Assembly (NCBI GenBank): GCA_022827095.1
Contig: JAJDTP010000019.1
Span: 186,001-250,000, forward strand
Length of the DNA stretch: 64,000 bases
DNA from: Dehalococcoidia bacterium
GTDB lineage: Bacteria; Chloroflexota; Dehalococcoidia; Lucifugimonadales; UBA3495
Direction of reading: 5' to 3'
This document shows positions 9,210 to 17,517 of the stretch, piece by piece. The position numbers and the translations under genes are program-made. The notes beneath the pieces are model-generated. The model ran no database searches. It was not told the DNA's origin and was given only the letters and a program-made list of their open reading frames with translations. Every line of letters begins with the position of its first letter. Position 1 is the stretch's first letter.

Positions 9210-10532
9210 TCAGTCGTCTGCCAGAGCCAGCGCGGCTTCCGCTTCCTCGACGGGCGCGTCCTGCACGTTGGTGTGGCTATGGCCCTGCATGTTGGCGTGC
9301 CATTGCCGCCAGAACCCGCGCATCTGGAGTTCGTCGGTGGACTTGGCGGGCCGGAGCATGCCGCGGGAGATATCGGACCATTCGGTTTCCGTGGCGCGGA
9401 AACCGATCTGGCAGGACTCCAGGGCCTCCACGTCGTCGGGCGTGGCGAAGCCGCCGGGGCCCAGGAAGGTCAGGAAGCTGTCCAGGCGGGTGGCCAGCAT
9501 GGACTCCGACTCCTCTCGTGGCACGAGATGCCAGGCGGTGACCTCCATGTTGTCGGGGGCAAGCGGTTCGAAGTACCGGACGGTGATGGCCATGATGTCG
9601 TTGATCACCAGGTTGGGATAGATGATCAGGTTGCGGGAGGTATCGGCCATGCGGAAGGTGCGTTCCTCGCCGTACTTATCCACCAGCCGCTGGCGGACCT
9701 GTGCGATAGGCTCCCGTGCCTCCTCGCCGAACAGCGGGTGCCAGTGAGCGATGGGCCGGCCGTTGCGGACGGGGGATTCGATCACGCAATGACCATTGCC
9801 AAGGGCTCGCGCTTTGCCGACGATGCGGGATGCTGCCGTCTGGCCGCTGTCGTCGGAGCCCAGGCCGCTGATGTAGTCCAGGTAGGTCTGGTGCGTGGGT
9901 ACGAGGTGGTATCCGTCGAGGCTGTTTTCCACCAGGAGTTTCCAGTTGGCCTTCATGGTGTACTTGTTGGAGCCGGCGACCATCCGCATTCCTTCCTCGG
10001 ACTGGTCCATGATCAGGTCGAGGTACTCCCTGGCTCCGGCCAGATAGGTGACCAGGTCTTCGGCGTAGGGGTTGAAGTTGACGAAGTAAAAGCCGCGATA
10101 GCTTTCCACGCGCGGCGGTTGCTTCAAGCCAAGCTCGTCCCGGTCGAAGTTTGGGCCGTACGCTTCTTGGTCCGGGACGCCGATCAGCTCGCCGTTAGTG
10201 TTGAAGGACCAGGCGTGGTAGAAGCACTGCAGGACTTCGGTATTCCCCGCGTCGCGCCGGCAGATCAGCGCGCCCCGGTGGGGGCAGGAATTGAGGAATA
10301 CGCGTACCTGGCCGTCCCGACCCCGGGCGAAGAACAGCGGCCGTCCTGCAACCGTGCGGCGGCGGTAGTCTCCGGGGTTTTCCACCTCCGACTCGTGCCC
10401 CAGATAAATCCAGCACCGGCTGAAGATCAGCTCCCGTTCCCGCTGGAACAAGTCGTCGGAGGTCATGGATGACCGGTGGACTCGGAAAACGCCCCGTTCG
10501 CGGTCGTCGATGATCAGGTCTTTGATATCCAT
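9210..10532 (-). CDS. Aromatic-ring-hydroxylating dioxygenase, alpha subunit (Rieske)
   Basis: Catalytic large subunit of a Rieske non-haem iron oxygenase, which inserts dioxygen into an aromatic ring. The Rieske [2Fe-2S] ligands are in SCPHRGALICRR and CFYHAWSF (CxH and CxxH, about residues 84-107). The mononuclear iron site is in LDGYHLVPTHQTYLD, with two histidines, and a C-terminal Asp is expected. The length of 440 aa is standard. The ATG at 10532 is kept; the upstream gap holds an R1 repeat. The gene order alpha then beta is as in known operons. Substrate class is not predictable, but the nearby HpaB-type monooxygenase and SDRs suggest aromatic degradation. Confidence 0.93.
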   Translation of the reverse strand: MDIKDLIIDDRERGVFRVHRSSMTSDDLFQRERELIFSRCWIYLGHESEVENPGDYRRRTVAGRPLFFARGRDGQVRVFLNSCPHRGALICRRDAGNTEVLQCFYHAWSFNTNGELIGVPDQEAYGPNFDRDELGLKQPPRVESYRGFYFVNFNPYAEDLVTYLAGAREYLDLIMDQSEEGMRMVAGSNKYTMKANWKLLVENSLDGYHLVPTHQTYLDYISGLGSDDSGQTAASRIVGKARALGNGHCVIESPVRNGRPIAHWHPLFGEEAREPIAQVRQRLVDKYGEERTFRMADTSRNLIIYPNLVINDIMAITVRYFEPLAPDNMEVTAWHLVPREESESMLATRLDSFLTFLGPGGFATPDDVEALESCQIGFRATETEWSDISRGMLRPAKSTDELQMRGFWRQWHANMQGHSHTNVQDAPVEEAEAALALADD

Positions 10533-10615
10533 AGGGTCACCCGTTCCCCCGGTGTAGCTTGGCAGATTGGGCTAGGCTAGATGCGTCGCCCGGGGTTGTC
10601 AACAAGTGTGCGGCC

Positions 10616-10748
10616 CTACGCGCACCCACTTTTGGCGGAACGGTCATTGCGAGCGAAGCGCGGCAATCTCGCCGGTGCAACGGATGCCGCCGGAACGAGA
10701 TCGCCACGTCGCTGCACTCCTCGCGATGACAAACCGGGTATGCGTGAG
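10616..10748. repeat. R1 palindromic intergenic repeat, copy 3
   Basis: Arms GTCATTGCGAGCGAAGCG and CGCTGCACTCCTCGCGATGAC; flanks ACGCGCACCCA and GGGTATGCGTGAG. It fills most of the gap between the Rieske operon and the next SDR gene. Confidence 0.8.
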
Positions 10749-10782
10749 GTGTGCGGTGCGACGATCGCGTAGTGAAAGGAGG

Positions 10783-11550
10783 TTACGGCTCGATGCTCGG
10801 CCCCCACGTCGTGCCGAAGTCGAACCGCGACGCCAACTGGCCGGTGAAGGTGCTGGCGTCCTGCAGGGCCAGGTACACGGCCAGCGGGCCAATGGCGCTG
10901 GGGTCCACGCGCTCATGCCAGTCGCGCTGGGTCCACGGGATGGCCGCCGAGCCCTCGCTGCGCAGGCCGCCGGGGCTGAGGATGTTCACGGCGATGTTGT
11001 GCTCGCGCACCTCGTCCGCCAGGCAGTAGCTGAACATGTGGACTGCCGCTTTACTGGCGCTGTAGAGGACGCCGCCGCCCTGGTTGGGGTCGGTGGCCAT
11101 CCGCGAACCGATGTTGATGATGCTGCCGCGCTGCTGTTCGATCATGGTCGGGAGCACGGCCCGGCTGCACAGATAGGGGCCGTTGACGTTGATCCGCATC
11201 AGTTGTTCCCAGCGAGGGGCGTCGATGTCCATGATCGTCTCACCCAGCACCATCATGCCGGCGTTGTTGAACAGCACGTCGATGCGGCCGTACTGGTCCA
11301 CCGCCTTGCGGACCATATCGTTGACCTGCGCTTCGTCGGTCACGTCGCAACTGACGGCGAAGACGTCGCCGCCGGCATCCCTGATGTCGTTCGCCGTTTC
11401 TTCCAGGGTGCCGGCCAGACCCGTGGGAGACTGGCTGCGCGCCGAGATGACCACGCCCGCGCCTTCCTCCGCATACGCTTTGGCTATGGCCCGCCCCAGG
11501 CCCCGACTGGCGCCGGTGACGATCGCGACCATTCCGTCCATCTGTCCCAT
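10783..11550 (-). CDS. Classical SDR family oxidoreductase
   Basis: A 255-residue NAD(P)-dependent dehydrogenase with all classical SDR signatures: TGASRGLG (residues 13-20), NNAG, the Ser in NIGSRM, and YSASK. Loss of a carbonyl or hydroxyl hydride is the general chemistry; the substrate is unknown. It starts at ATG 11550, 31 bases after the stop of the HpaB-like gene on the same strand. The two probably form one transcript with the upstream SnoaL-like gene. Confidence 0.92.
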   Translation of the reverse strand: MGQMDGMVAIVTGASRGLGRAIAKAYAEEGAGVVISARSQSPTGLAGTLEETANDIRDAGGDVFAVSCDVTDEAQVNDMVRKAVDQYGRIDVLFNNAGMMVLGETIMDIDAPRWEQLMRINVNGPYLCSRAVLPTMIEQQRGSIINIGSRMATDPNQGGGVLYSASKAAVHMFSYCLADEVREHNIAVNILSPGGLRSEGSAAIPWTQRDWHERVDPSAIGPLAVYLALQDASTFTGQLASRFDFGTTWGPSIEP

Positions 11551-11581
11551 GGTTGACCTGCCTGTGCGTGTCGTCGCTCGA

Positions 11582-13087
11582 CTACGGGTTGGGTGCTACC
11601 GTATTGACCTGCGGTATCCGGCGCGGTGGCGGGGCGACCTCCTGGAGGCTGGACAGGTCCATGTGCGGCAGGTCCATCTGGACGAGATCGTGGACGCTGT
11701 TGGCCAGTTCGTTGTGACGGTCGAACCAGGCCGCCAGTTGGTGGCGCCACGCATCCAGCCCGCCGCTGGCGTGGAGCTCGAAGGCCGCCTCGCGTCCGTC
11801 CAGGCCCGATGACACCTGGTCCCAGGCGAGCTGGAGCAACGCGGCCCGTTGCATGGCGGTGTAGCCGCCACCGCCGAAAGCGTCTTCCAGCTCAGCGGCC
11901 ATAGTGGGGTCTTCAAAGTCGGTGTCGGCCGGGGCGTTAATCAGCGACGAACCGGGCAGGCCGCGCAGGATTTCGCCCATGCGCTGGCGGACCCGGAGGG
12001 TGTTGACGCCGGCGGCGGCCACGTGGACCTGGTTGGGTAGGACGTATCCGCTGGCCGTCGTTTCCGGTTCCAGCTCCGCCGCGGCCATGCAGGTGCGGGT
12101 GGTCTGGACGTTGACGGTCAGCTCGACAAGCTGCTCAATGGTCTGCGGGTTGTCCTTGAGACCCATGATCTCGGCCAGGGCCAGGGCAAGGCCCAGGGTC
12201 AGTTCCGCCTTGGCCAGCCAGCCGTAGCTGTGGTGCCAGAGCATCCAGGACACCAGCCCGTGGCGGCGGTTCCGGTTGGCCGGCTCACCGCCGAAAACCC
12301 GGTTGCGGGGGATGAAGACGTTGTCGAACCAGACCATGGAATCGAGCTCGTCGAACCGGCCGCTCAACGGGGACAGGAACGGGTTCTTGTGCCGGGCGGC
12401 CGGCCGCCGGGTGACGACCTTGAGGCCCGGAGCGTTCACCGGCACGATGAACCAGGGGTACTTGCCGCTGCCGGGCGGCATGTCGTTCCGGGTGGACACC
12501 AGGAGGTCCTCGGCGAAGGCCGTGCTGGTGTGCATCTGGATCTTGCCGCTGATCACGATACCGTCGGCGGTGTCGCTGACCAGGCGCATGGCGGCGCGGT
12601 CGTTCTCGTCCGGTCGGAGGCGAGCGCCGATGAGCGGTCCGCCGCCGGCGTAGGTGAGGAACCGGCCGCCCTTTGGCAGCGACGCCAGGTAGTCCCGAGC
12701 CACCTCGATTTCCTCGGTGGATTCGTCCACCCTCGAAAGGACGTTCAACAGCCCCAGGGAGATCAACGCGCCGTAGGCCGGGGTGTGGGTGACGTTTCCG
12801 CCGCCGGCGAAATGGGTTGCGCTGATCGCCTTGCCCAGGTGTCTGAGATCGTCGGTGGTTTCCGGCGGGGTGAGCAGGACGGGCTGGCGGTTTCCCTTTC
12901 CGTCCGGCTTGGTCAGTAGGGTGTCCTGCCAGTCGGGGTCGAAGTGACGGTCGTACCAGGTTACGTACTCCTCCACCATGGCCGAGGTGGACGGGTGGGT
13001 GGTGATGTCTTCCACGCGACCCTCGCCCAGCACCCAGACGTCGCGCCCGTCGTGCAGGCTCTGCTTGTAATCCGCCCCAGTTCGCAT
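11582..13087 (-). CDS. 4-hydroxyphenylacetate 3-monooxygenase-like (HpaB family) FADH2-dependent monooxygenase
   Basis: A 501-residue member of the HpaB/PvcC family of two-component flavin monooxygenases, which hydroxylate phenolic rings using FADH2 from a separate reductase. Family landmarks are MRTGADYKQSLHDGRDVWVLGE at the start (Y/L-G-R substrate motif), ISATHFAGGGNVTHTPAYG, and the flavin-loop region QMHTSTAFAEDLLVS. The acyl-CoA-dehydrogenase-like helical C-terminus is complete. No HpaC reductase is next to it. Its neighbours are an SDR downstream and a SnoaL-like protein upstream. Confidence 0.9.
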   Translation of the reverse strand: MRTGADYKQSLHDGRDVWVLGEGRVEDITTHPSTSAMVEEYVTWYDRHFDPDWQDTLLTKPDGKGNRQPVLLTPPETTDDLRHLGKAISATHFAGGGNVTHTPAYGALISLGLLNVLSRVDESTEEIEVARDYLASLPKGGRFLTYAGGGPLIGARLRPDENDRAAMRLVSDTADGIVISGKIQMHTSTAFAEDLLVSTRNDMPPGSGKYPWFIVPVNAPGLKVVTRRPAARHKNPFLSPLSGRFDELDSMVWFDNVFIPRNRVFGGEPANRNRRHGLVSWMLWHHSYGWLAKAELTLGLALALAEIMGLKDNPQTIEQLVELTVNVQTTRTCMAAAELEPETTASGYVLPNQVHVAAAGVNTLRVRQRMGEILRGLPGSSLINAPADTDFEDPTMAAELEDAFGGGGYTAMQRAALLQLAWDQVSSGLDGREAAFELHASGGLDAWRHQLAAWFDRHNELANSVHDLVQMDLPHMDLSSLQEVAPPPRRIPQVNTVAPNP

Positions 13088-13191
13088 GTCTCACCGTCCG
13101 CAGGATGATCTAATTGAGTTTCTTGTGTTGAGAAGAGTGCTGACGTTGGCGGCAGGCGTCGCCGCTGGCCAGTTTACTGGGGCGGACGATG

Positions 13192-13656
13192 CTACACGAA
13201 TTGGGCCTCGACCCAACCCTGGTCGAAGGGGGTCCAGAAGTTTGACGTCAACCTCAGGTGTTTGAACATCCATACGCCATCGACCCTGACGTACTCCTCG
13301 TCGTATCTGGCCGAGCCCCATACGGCCCGGTTTCCGTCCGCATAGGTGCACGGCTGAAACAGGTACCAGATGCCGGTGGCCGTGTCGCCGTTCACCTCGA
13401 TGATGGGGTTCATCACCATGTGCACGGCGAAGGGCAGCCGGTTCGGCGCGTTGACGAAGAAGTTGCGGATGCCCTCCCGTCCCTCGGCTCGGCCGCGTAT
13501 GCCGCCGTCCCAGATGGCGTCCTCGACGAACAGGCTGGCGATGCCGTCGGCGTCGTATTGGTCGTCGCAGTAGGCGCAGTAGCGGGCCTTGAGACGCTTG
13601 ATCTCCTCGATGTCCTCCACGACCCGCAGCCGGCGCTCGATGTCTTCCAGGCTCAT
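13192..13656 (-). CDS. SnoaL-like / nuclear transport factor 2-fold protein
   Basis: A 154-residue protein of the SnoaL_4 type (polyketide-cyclase or dehydratase-like, NTF2 fold). It begins with a long helix (EDIERRLRVVEDIEEIKRLKARYCAYCDD) followed by LFVEDAIWDGG and the RGREGIRNFF-like helix. These residues, with the Tyr/Asp pair, line the pocket in this family. It lies upstream of the HpaB-like gene on the same strand with a gap of about 100 bases. Function in the family ranges from dehydratase and isomerase to ring-hydroxylase small subunit, so only the fold is claimed. Confidence 0.83.
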   Translation of the reverse strand: MSLEDIERRLRVVEDIEEIKRLKARYCAYCDDQYDADGIASLFVEDAIWDGGIRGRAEGREGIRNFFVNAPNRLPFAVHMVMNPIIEVNGDTATGIWYLFQPCTYADGNRAVWGSARYDEEYVRVDGVWMFKHLRLTSNFWTPFDQGWVEAQFV

Positions 13657-13706
13657 GACCCGCTCCCTCCGAAAGTGTGCGCAGTGCCCGACGACAGCGT
13701 GCCCGG

Positions 13707-14144
13707 CTAGGCGCCGGCCAGCTCTTCAAACGACGGCTCGGGCATACCAGCCGTCCAGGTGGGGTCGCGCAGTTCCAGCCGGTTGCCGCTGGGGTCGAAG
13801 AAGTACAGCTCGCGGCCGGTGAAGAAGCCCTGGGCGCGGTAGGTCAGGTGGTCGATCCTGATGCCCCGCTGGTGGAATTCCTTGCAGGCGACGTCGAAGA
13901 TATCGGGCGACACCGTGAACGAGTGGTGCGCGCCGCCGTTATCGGCCTGCGTTCCGTCGACTGCGCTGGAGCGCTCGCACAGCAGGATGTTGTGGTCGCC
14001 GACGTTGAAACACGACATAACGCTGTTTCCCAGACGGCCCTTGGGCTCGAGGCCCAGCAGTTCTCCGTAAAATGCTTCGGCTTCGTTCAGGTCGTTCACG
14101 GGGATCGACCAGTGGGTCACGCCTTCAATTTTCAAGACTGCCAT
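13707..14144 (-). CDS. VOC (glyoxalase/extradiol dioxygenase-fold) family protein
   Basis: A 145-residue vicinal-oxygen-chelate protein. The conserved first strand VTHWSIPVNDLNEAEAFYGELLGLE carries the metal-ligand His. The second module has GAHHSFTV and ends with ELYFFDPSGNRLELRDP, which supplies the Glu ligand. I place the start at ATG 14144 because AGGAGG sits 5 bases upstream; the frame is open back to 14417 but has no such site. It is adjacent to the aromatic catabolism genes and could be a ring-cleavage or isomerase enzyme. This is an inference. Confidence 0.87.
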   Translation of the reverse strand: MAVLKIEGVTHWSIPVNDLNEAEAFYGELLGLEPKGRLGNSVMSCFNVGDHNILLCERSSAVDGTQADNGGAHHSFTVSPDIFDVACKEFHQRGIRIDHLTYRAQGFFTGRELYFFDPSGNRLELRDPTWTAGMPEPSFEELAGA

Positions 14145-14340
14145 GTCGCCTCCTGTAGCGCGCACCACGCGCGGCTTGACGTCCGGCTCGATGTTGGCGG
14201 CCATTATAGGCACAACGGCGGCGGCTGGTACCCCTTTTGAGTGGTGGAAGGTAGACGTGTCCGAACATTCCCCATAGGTGTCCAAACGCAAAATCGCCCG
14301 TGGTAGTATCGGACGCGACGACATCACCGAGGGGGACGAC

Positions 14341-15357
14341 ATGGTACTGAAAGGCGAAGACTGGCTGGCGCAAACCGTCGAGGAAACCCTGGAGCCGGAC
14401 CTGCCGATTTGCGACACGCATCATCACTTCTGGGTATCGCGCCCGGAGCCTCCCGCGTACCAGCGGTACCTGCTGCCCGAGCTGACCGCCGACGTGGGCA
14501 GCGGGCACAACGTCACGTCAACGGTGTTCATCGAGGTTCGGTGCGAATACCGGCCGGACGGGCCGGAGGAGATGCGGCCGGTGGGAGAGGTGGAATATAT
14601 CGAGACCATCGCGGAGGAGTCTGCCACCGGCAGCCACGGCCCCACGAAAGCCGCCGCGGCCATCATGGGGCACGCGGATCTGAAGCTGGGTGAAGGGGTC
14701 CGTCCGGTGCTGGAAGCGATGGTGGCTGCCAGTCCCGGGCGATTCCGCGGCGTCCGGCACTCCACCGGATGGGACGCCAGCCCTGAATTGGTGCAACGCG
14801 ACATCCAAGGTGCTTTGTCCACCGATGGCTACCGGGCCGGCGCGAGGGTGATGGCCGAGATGGGACTGGTGCTGGAGAACTCGCTGTACCACCCGCAGTT
14901 GCCCGAGTTGGCTGAATTCGCCCGCGCCGTTCCCGACCTGACCATCGTGCTGAACCACATCGGCGGCTTGGTGCGCGTTGGTCCCTACGCCAACCGGGAT
15001 GACGAGGTGCTCCCCGCGTGGCGGCGTGGCGTGGCCGAGGTGGCCCAGTGTCCCAACGTGGTGATCAAGTTGGGCGGTGTGGGACAGGTCCGCTACGGCT
15101 ATAACTGGGACCAGCGGGACACTCCCATCGGCTCGGAAGAGCTGGCCGGAACTCTGGGGCCGCTGATGAACTACTGCATCGAGCAGTTCGGGCCGGACCG
15201 CTGCATGTTCGAGAGCAACTTCCCGGTGGACAAGCCGTCCTACTCCTACAATGTCCTCTTCAACTCGTTCAAGCGCCTGTCAGCCGGCTACTCGGCCACA
15301 GAGCGGACGGCGCTGTTCCATGACACCGCCATGCGCGTGTACAGCATCAGTGAGTAA
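14341..15357 (+). CDS. Amidohydrolase family 2 protein
   Basis: A 338-residue amidohydrolase-2 enzyme. The metal motif HHH is in PICDTHHHFWVS near residue 29, further ligands are in VLNHIGGL, and the C-terminal signature is MFESNFPVDKPS, similar to lactonase-like and gluconolactonase-like TIM-barrel hydrolases. The chosen start, ATG 14341, has GAGGGGG 6 bases upstream; an in-frame ATG-less extension to 14278 is less likely. It is divergent from the VOC gene. It may be a lactonase or dicarboxylate hydrolase in the neighbouring catabolic set, but no substrate can be read from sequence. Confidence 0.87.
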   Translation: MVLKGEDWLAQTVEETLEPDLPICDTHHHFWVSRPEPPAYQRYLLPELTADVGSGHNVTSTVFIEVRCEYRPDGPEEMRPVGEVEYIETIAEESATGSHGPTKAAAAIMGHADLKLGEGVRPVLEAMVAASPGRFRGVRHSTGWDASPELVQRDIQGALSTDGYRAGARVMAEMGLVLENSLYHPQLPELAEFARAVPDLTIVLNHIGGLVRVGPYANRDDEVLPAWRRGVAEVAQCPNVVIKLGGVGQVRYGYNWDQRDTPIGSEELAGTLGPLMNYCIEQFGPDRCMFESNFPVDKPSYSYNVLFNSFKRLSAGYSATERTALFHDTAMRVYSISE

Positions 15358-15485
15358 TCCAGGTGTTCCGATAGTGGGGTATGTCGCTCGTACCCGCTCT
15401 AGCGGAGCGTGTGGACAAATCGCTGCCGATGCCTGACGATGGGAACTATAGCGGGCGAGAATCAGCGCGCGTAAACGAGGCCGCA

Positions 15486-15761
15486 ATGAAACTGCATGGT
15501 ATTGTCAAAGGCTTGACGATCGAATTGGAAGGCGACCCTGATTTGCCGGATGGCCAACGAGTCCTGGTGGAGTTGGAAATCCCCAAAGCAGGGATTAACG
15601 CCAAGCCGTTGTCTGATCGAGAACTCGAGAACCGAATAGCTAAGGATCTGGCGTTCGAGGACATACGGCAAGCCAGGGCTCTCCGGGAGCGGGTCGCAGC
15701 GCGTTTGGAGGGAAATCTCGCCAGCTCCGTCGGCCTGGTCAGAGAGGATAGGTCCCGTTGA
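15486..15761 (+). CDS. Probable VapB-like antitoxin
   Basis: A 91-residue protein starting MKLHGIVKGLTIELEGD, a short beta-rich segment like those at the start of many antitoxins, followed by an acidic helix region (SDRELENRIAKDLAFEDIRQARALRERVAAR). GAGG lies 6 bases before the ATG. Its TGA overlaps the TTG start of the PIN-domain gene (TTGA), the usual coupling of antitoxin and toxin. Function is inferred from size, position and coupling; I do not recognise a specific antitoxin family. Because the toxin is broken, this may be a decaying pair. Confidence 0.6.
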   Translation: MKLHGIVKGLTIELEGDPDLPDGQRVLVELEIPKAGINAKPLSDRELENRIAKDLAFEDIRQARALRERVAARLEGNLASSVGLVREDRSR

Positions 15762-16187
15762 CGACCCATGTCGTTGACACCAGCGCGCTGGTTAAGTACG
15801 TCCTGCCCGAGCAAGACTCGTCAGTAGCGGAAAGGCTTGTAGCGTTACACCGCGCCGGCGTGGTGGACCTGATAGCTCCGCAATACATCCTGGTTGAATC
15901 TGCGAACGTGCTTTGGAAGCAGTTGCAACGGCCTATCTGAAGAGGCCGCCGCATCGTTTGCCGCGCTCAGAAACCTGTCAATACGGTTGGTGCCCGACGC
16001 AGAATTGGTGGAAAGCGCGTTGACCATCGCCGCGGACAACGGCATCACGGTGTACGATGCATTGTTCTGCGCGTTGGCCGTCCGTGAGAGCGTGCCACTG
16101 ATTACCTCAGACCACGCTTTGGTCAGGCGCGTCGCCGGTTCCGGGGTCCATGCCACCTTGTTGTCGGATTGGAATGCTCCCGGTTAA
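15758..16187 (+). pseudogene. PIN-domain (VapC-like) ribonuclease, frameshifted
   Basis: PIN-domain toxin broken by a single frameshift near 15930-15937. The first frame reads VVDTSALVKYVLPEQDS and ESANVLWKQLQR, then hits TGA at 15938. The second frame takes over with LSEEAAASFAALRNLS and continues to TVYDALFCALAV and LITSDHALVRR. Joined, they give a full-length VapC of about 140 residues with the four acidic PIN positions (DTSA, ESAN, YDAL, SDHA). One extra base explains the break. A sequencing error is possible; otherwise the toxin is dead. Confidence 0.75.
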
Positions 16188-16258
16188 CGCGATTCCCTGC
16201 TTCTTGCGCATGTTCGCTTTGCTGGTGATGCCATGTCCGCAGGGTTGCAGCCACGCTG

Positions 16259-16303
16259 GCGAGATTGCCACGCTCCGCTCGCAATGACGAAGCGTGGCAA
16301 TCG
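16259..16303. repeat. R1 repeat, half copy
   Basis: Only the right arm of R1 is kept (GCGAGATTGCCACGCTCCGC). It is followed by AGCGTGGCAATC, which makes a perfect 12-bp stem with GATTGCCACGCT (16263-16274). It lies between the PIN gene remnant and the convergent MBL gene and could act as a terminator. Confidence 0.6.
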
Positions 16304-16331
16304 TGGGGCTGGGGTTTGATTTGCAGCAGGC

Positions 16332-17192
16332 CTACAGCGCAATCCGCATCAGCTCTTCGGAGAAAACGATTTCGCCGTCGTAGATGCGGCTGATGTCGCC
16401 GATGCCCTGCTCCATGGGGCCGTGGCCCGAGAGGTGCGGGCCGATGTGGACGAGCACCAGTTTCTTCACGCCGGCGGCCTGGGCCATGCGGGCCGCGCCG
16501 GTGGTGCCGCACTGGCCGCCGGCCTCGCCGTTGCTGTCCATCACCGCCTGGTCGTCCCAGCACATGCAGAGCATCATGTCGGCGCCCCGGGCAAGCTCCG
16601 TCACCGTGTCGCAGGGCTGGGTGTCGCCGGTGAAAATGACGCTGCCGTCGGGGGTGTCGACGCGGTAGGCCAGCGAGTCTAGATAGGGCTGGACGTGTTC
16701 GGCGGGCGCGGCGGTGACTTCCCAGTCTGGCCCGCTGAACACCTTGCCCGGTCCCACGTCGGTTGCCGATACCGACGGCGCCGGCCGGGGCAGCGTGCCT
16801 CCGCGGTTGACGAATACCGCCTGGCTGAGAGGGTGGTTGACCCGGGCCTTCCAGTCGTGGGCGAAGAGGCCGTTTTCGCCGATGATGCCCTCGGTGATCT
16901 TCTCGGTCAGGTCGGGTCCGAAAACCTGCAACTGGTTCTCCCTGCCGACGCTCTGGTCCCACCGACACAGTAGAAAGCAGGGGTAGTCGATGTCGTGGTC
17001 GAAGTGGTGGTGCGTGAAGAAGAGGTAGTCCACCTGAGTAGGGAACAGGCCGGCCTTGACCAGCTTGTGCGTGGTGGCCGGCCCGCAGTCGAACATCAGG
17101 TGCTGGTCGCCCAGCTTGAGCACGTGGGAACTGCCGAAGCGGGTTGGCGTGGGCGTGGGGGTTCCGGCGCCCAGGGTGTAGATTTCAGCCAT
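16332..17192 (-). CDS. MBL-fold metallohydrolase (RNase Z/arylsulfatase-like)
   Basis: A 286-residue metallo-beta-lactamase-fold hydrolase. The zinc motif is THHHFDHDIDY (HxHxDH) near residue 65, with further ligands in APAEHV, FTGDTQ and LVHIGPH. The overall pattern (TLGAGTPTPTPTRFGSSHVL at the start, then FDCGPATTHKL) is that of RNase-Z-like MBL proteins. These include phosphodiesterases and arylsulfatases, so tRNA processing is not implied. The start ATG at 17192 (MAEIYTLGAG) has GAGGA 6 bases upstream; the longer frame to 17300 is not supported. It stands alone, convergent with the PIN remnant. Confidence 0.88.
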   Translation of the reverse strand: MAEIYTLGAGTPTPTPTRFGSSHVLKLGDQHLMFDCGPATTHKLVKAGLFPTQVDYLFFTHHHFDHDIDYPCFLLCRWDQSVGRENQLQVFGPDLTEKITEGIIGENGLFAHDWKARVNHPLSQAVFVNRGGTLPRPAPSVSATDVGPGKVFSGPDWEVTAAPAEHVQPYLDSLAYRVDTPDGSVIFTGDTQPCDTVTELARGADMMLCMCWDDQAVMDSNGEAGGQCGTTGAARMAQAAGVKKLVLVHIGPHLSGHGPMEQGIGDISRIYDGEIVFSEELMRIAL

Positions 17193-17356
17193 GCTGGTCC
17201 TCGCTGATTGCGCACTGGTTAACTCAACCAACCGATGACAGCGCCGGGTCGATGCGCCGCCAGGTTTGCGGCCGGAGTCGTCGTCCGTTGATCCTACCAC
17301 TGTGGGCTGAGGAAGGCCCTGTATAATCCGTCCAATTATGCCCGCGCGGCCACCGC

Positions 17357-17493
17357 CTCACGCGCACCCAGGTTCGCGGAAATTGTCGTTGCGAGCGCAG
17401 CGCGGCAATCTCGTCAGGACGACGGACGCCGCCGCGGGAACGAGATCGCCACGTCGCTGCGCTCCTCGCGATGACAAAGTGGGTGCGCGTGAG
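17357..17493. repeat. R1 palindromic intergenic repeat, copy 5
   Basis: Arms GTCGTTGCGAGCGCAGCGCG and CGCTGCGCTCCTCGCGATGAC, flanked by CTCACGCGCACCCA and GGGTGCGCGTGAG, which also pair. It lies between a TATAAT-like box (17322-17327) and the dipeptidase start, so it would be in the dipeptidase leader if that box is used. Confidence 0.8.
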
Positions 17494-17517
17494 GATTGCC
17501 GCAAAGGGAGTTGCATC

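Noticed and set aside
15900-15960. Programmed frameshift in the PIN gene
   Set aside because: There is no slippery heptamer or following stem; a one-base insertion or error is simpler.
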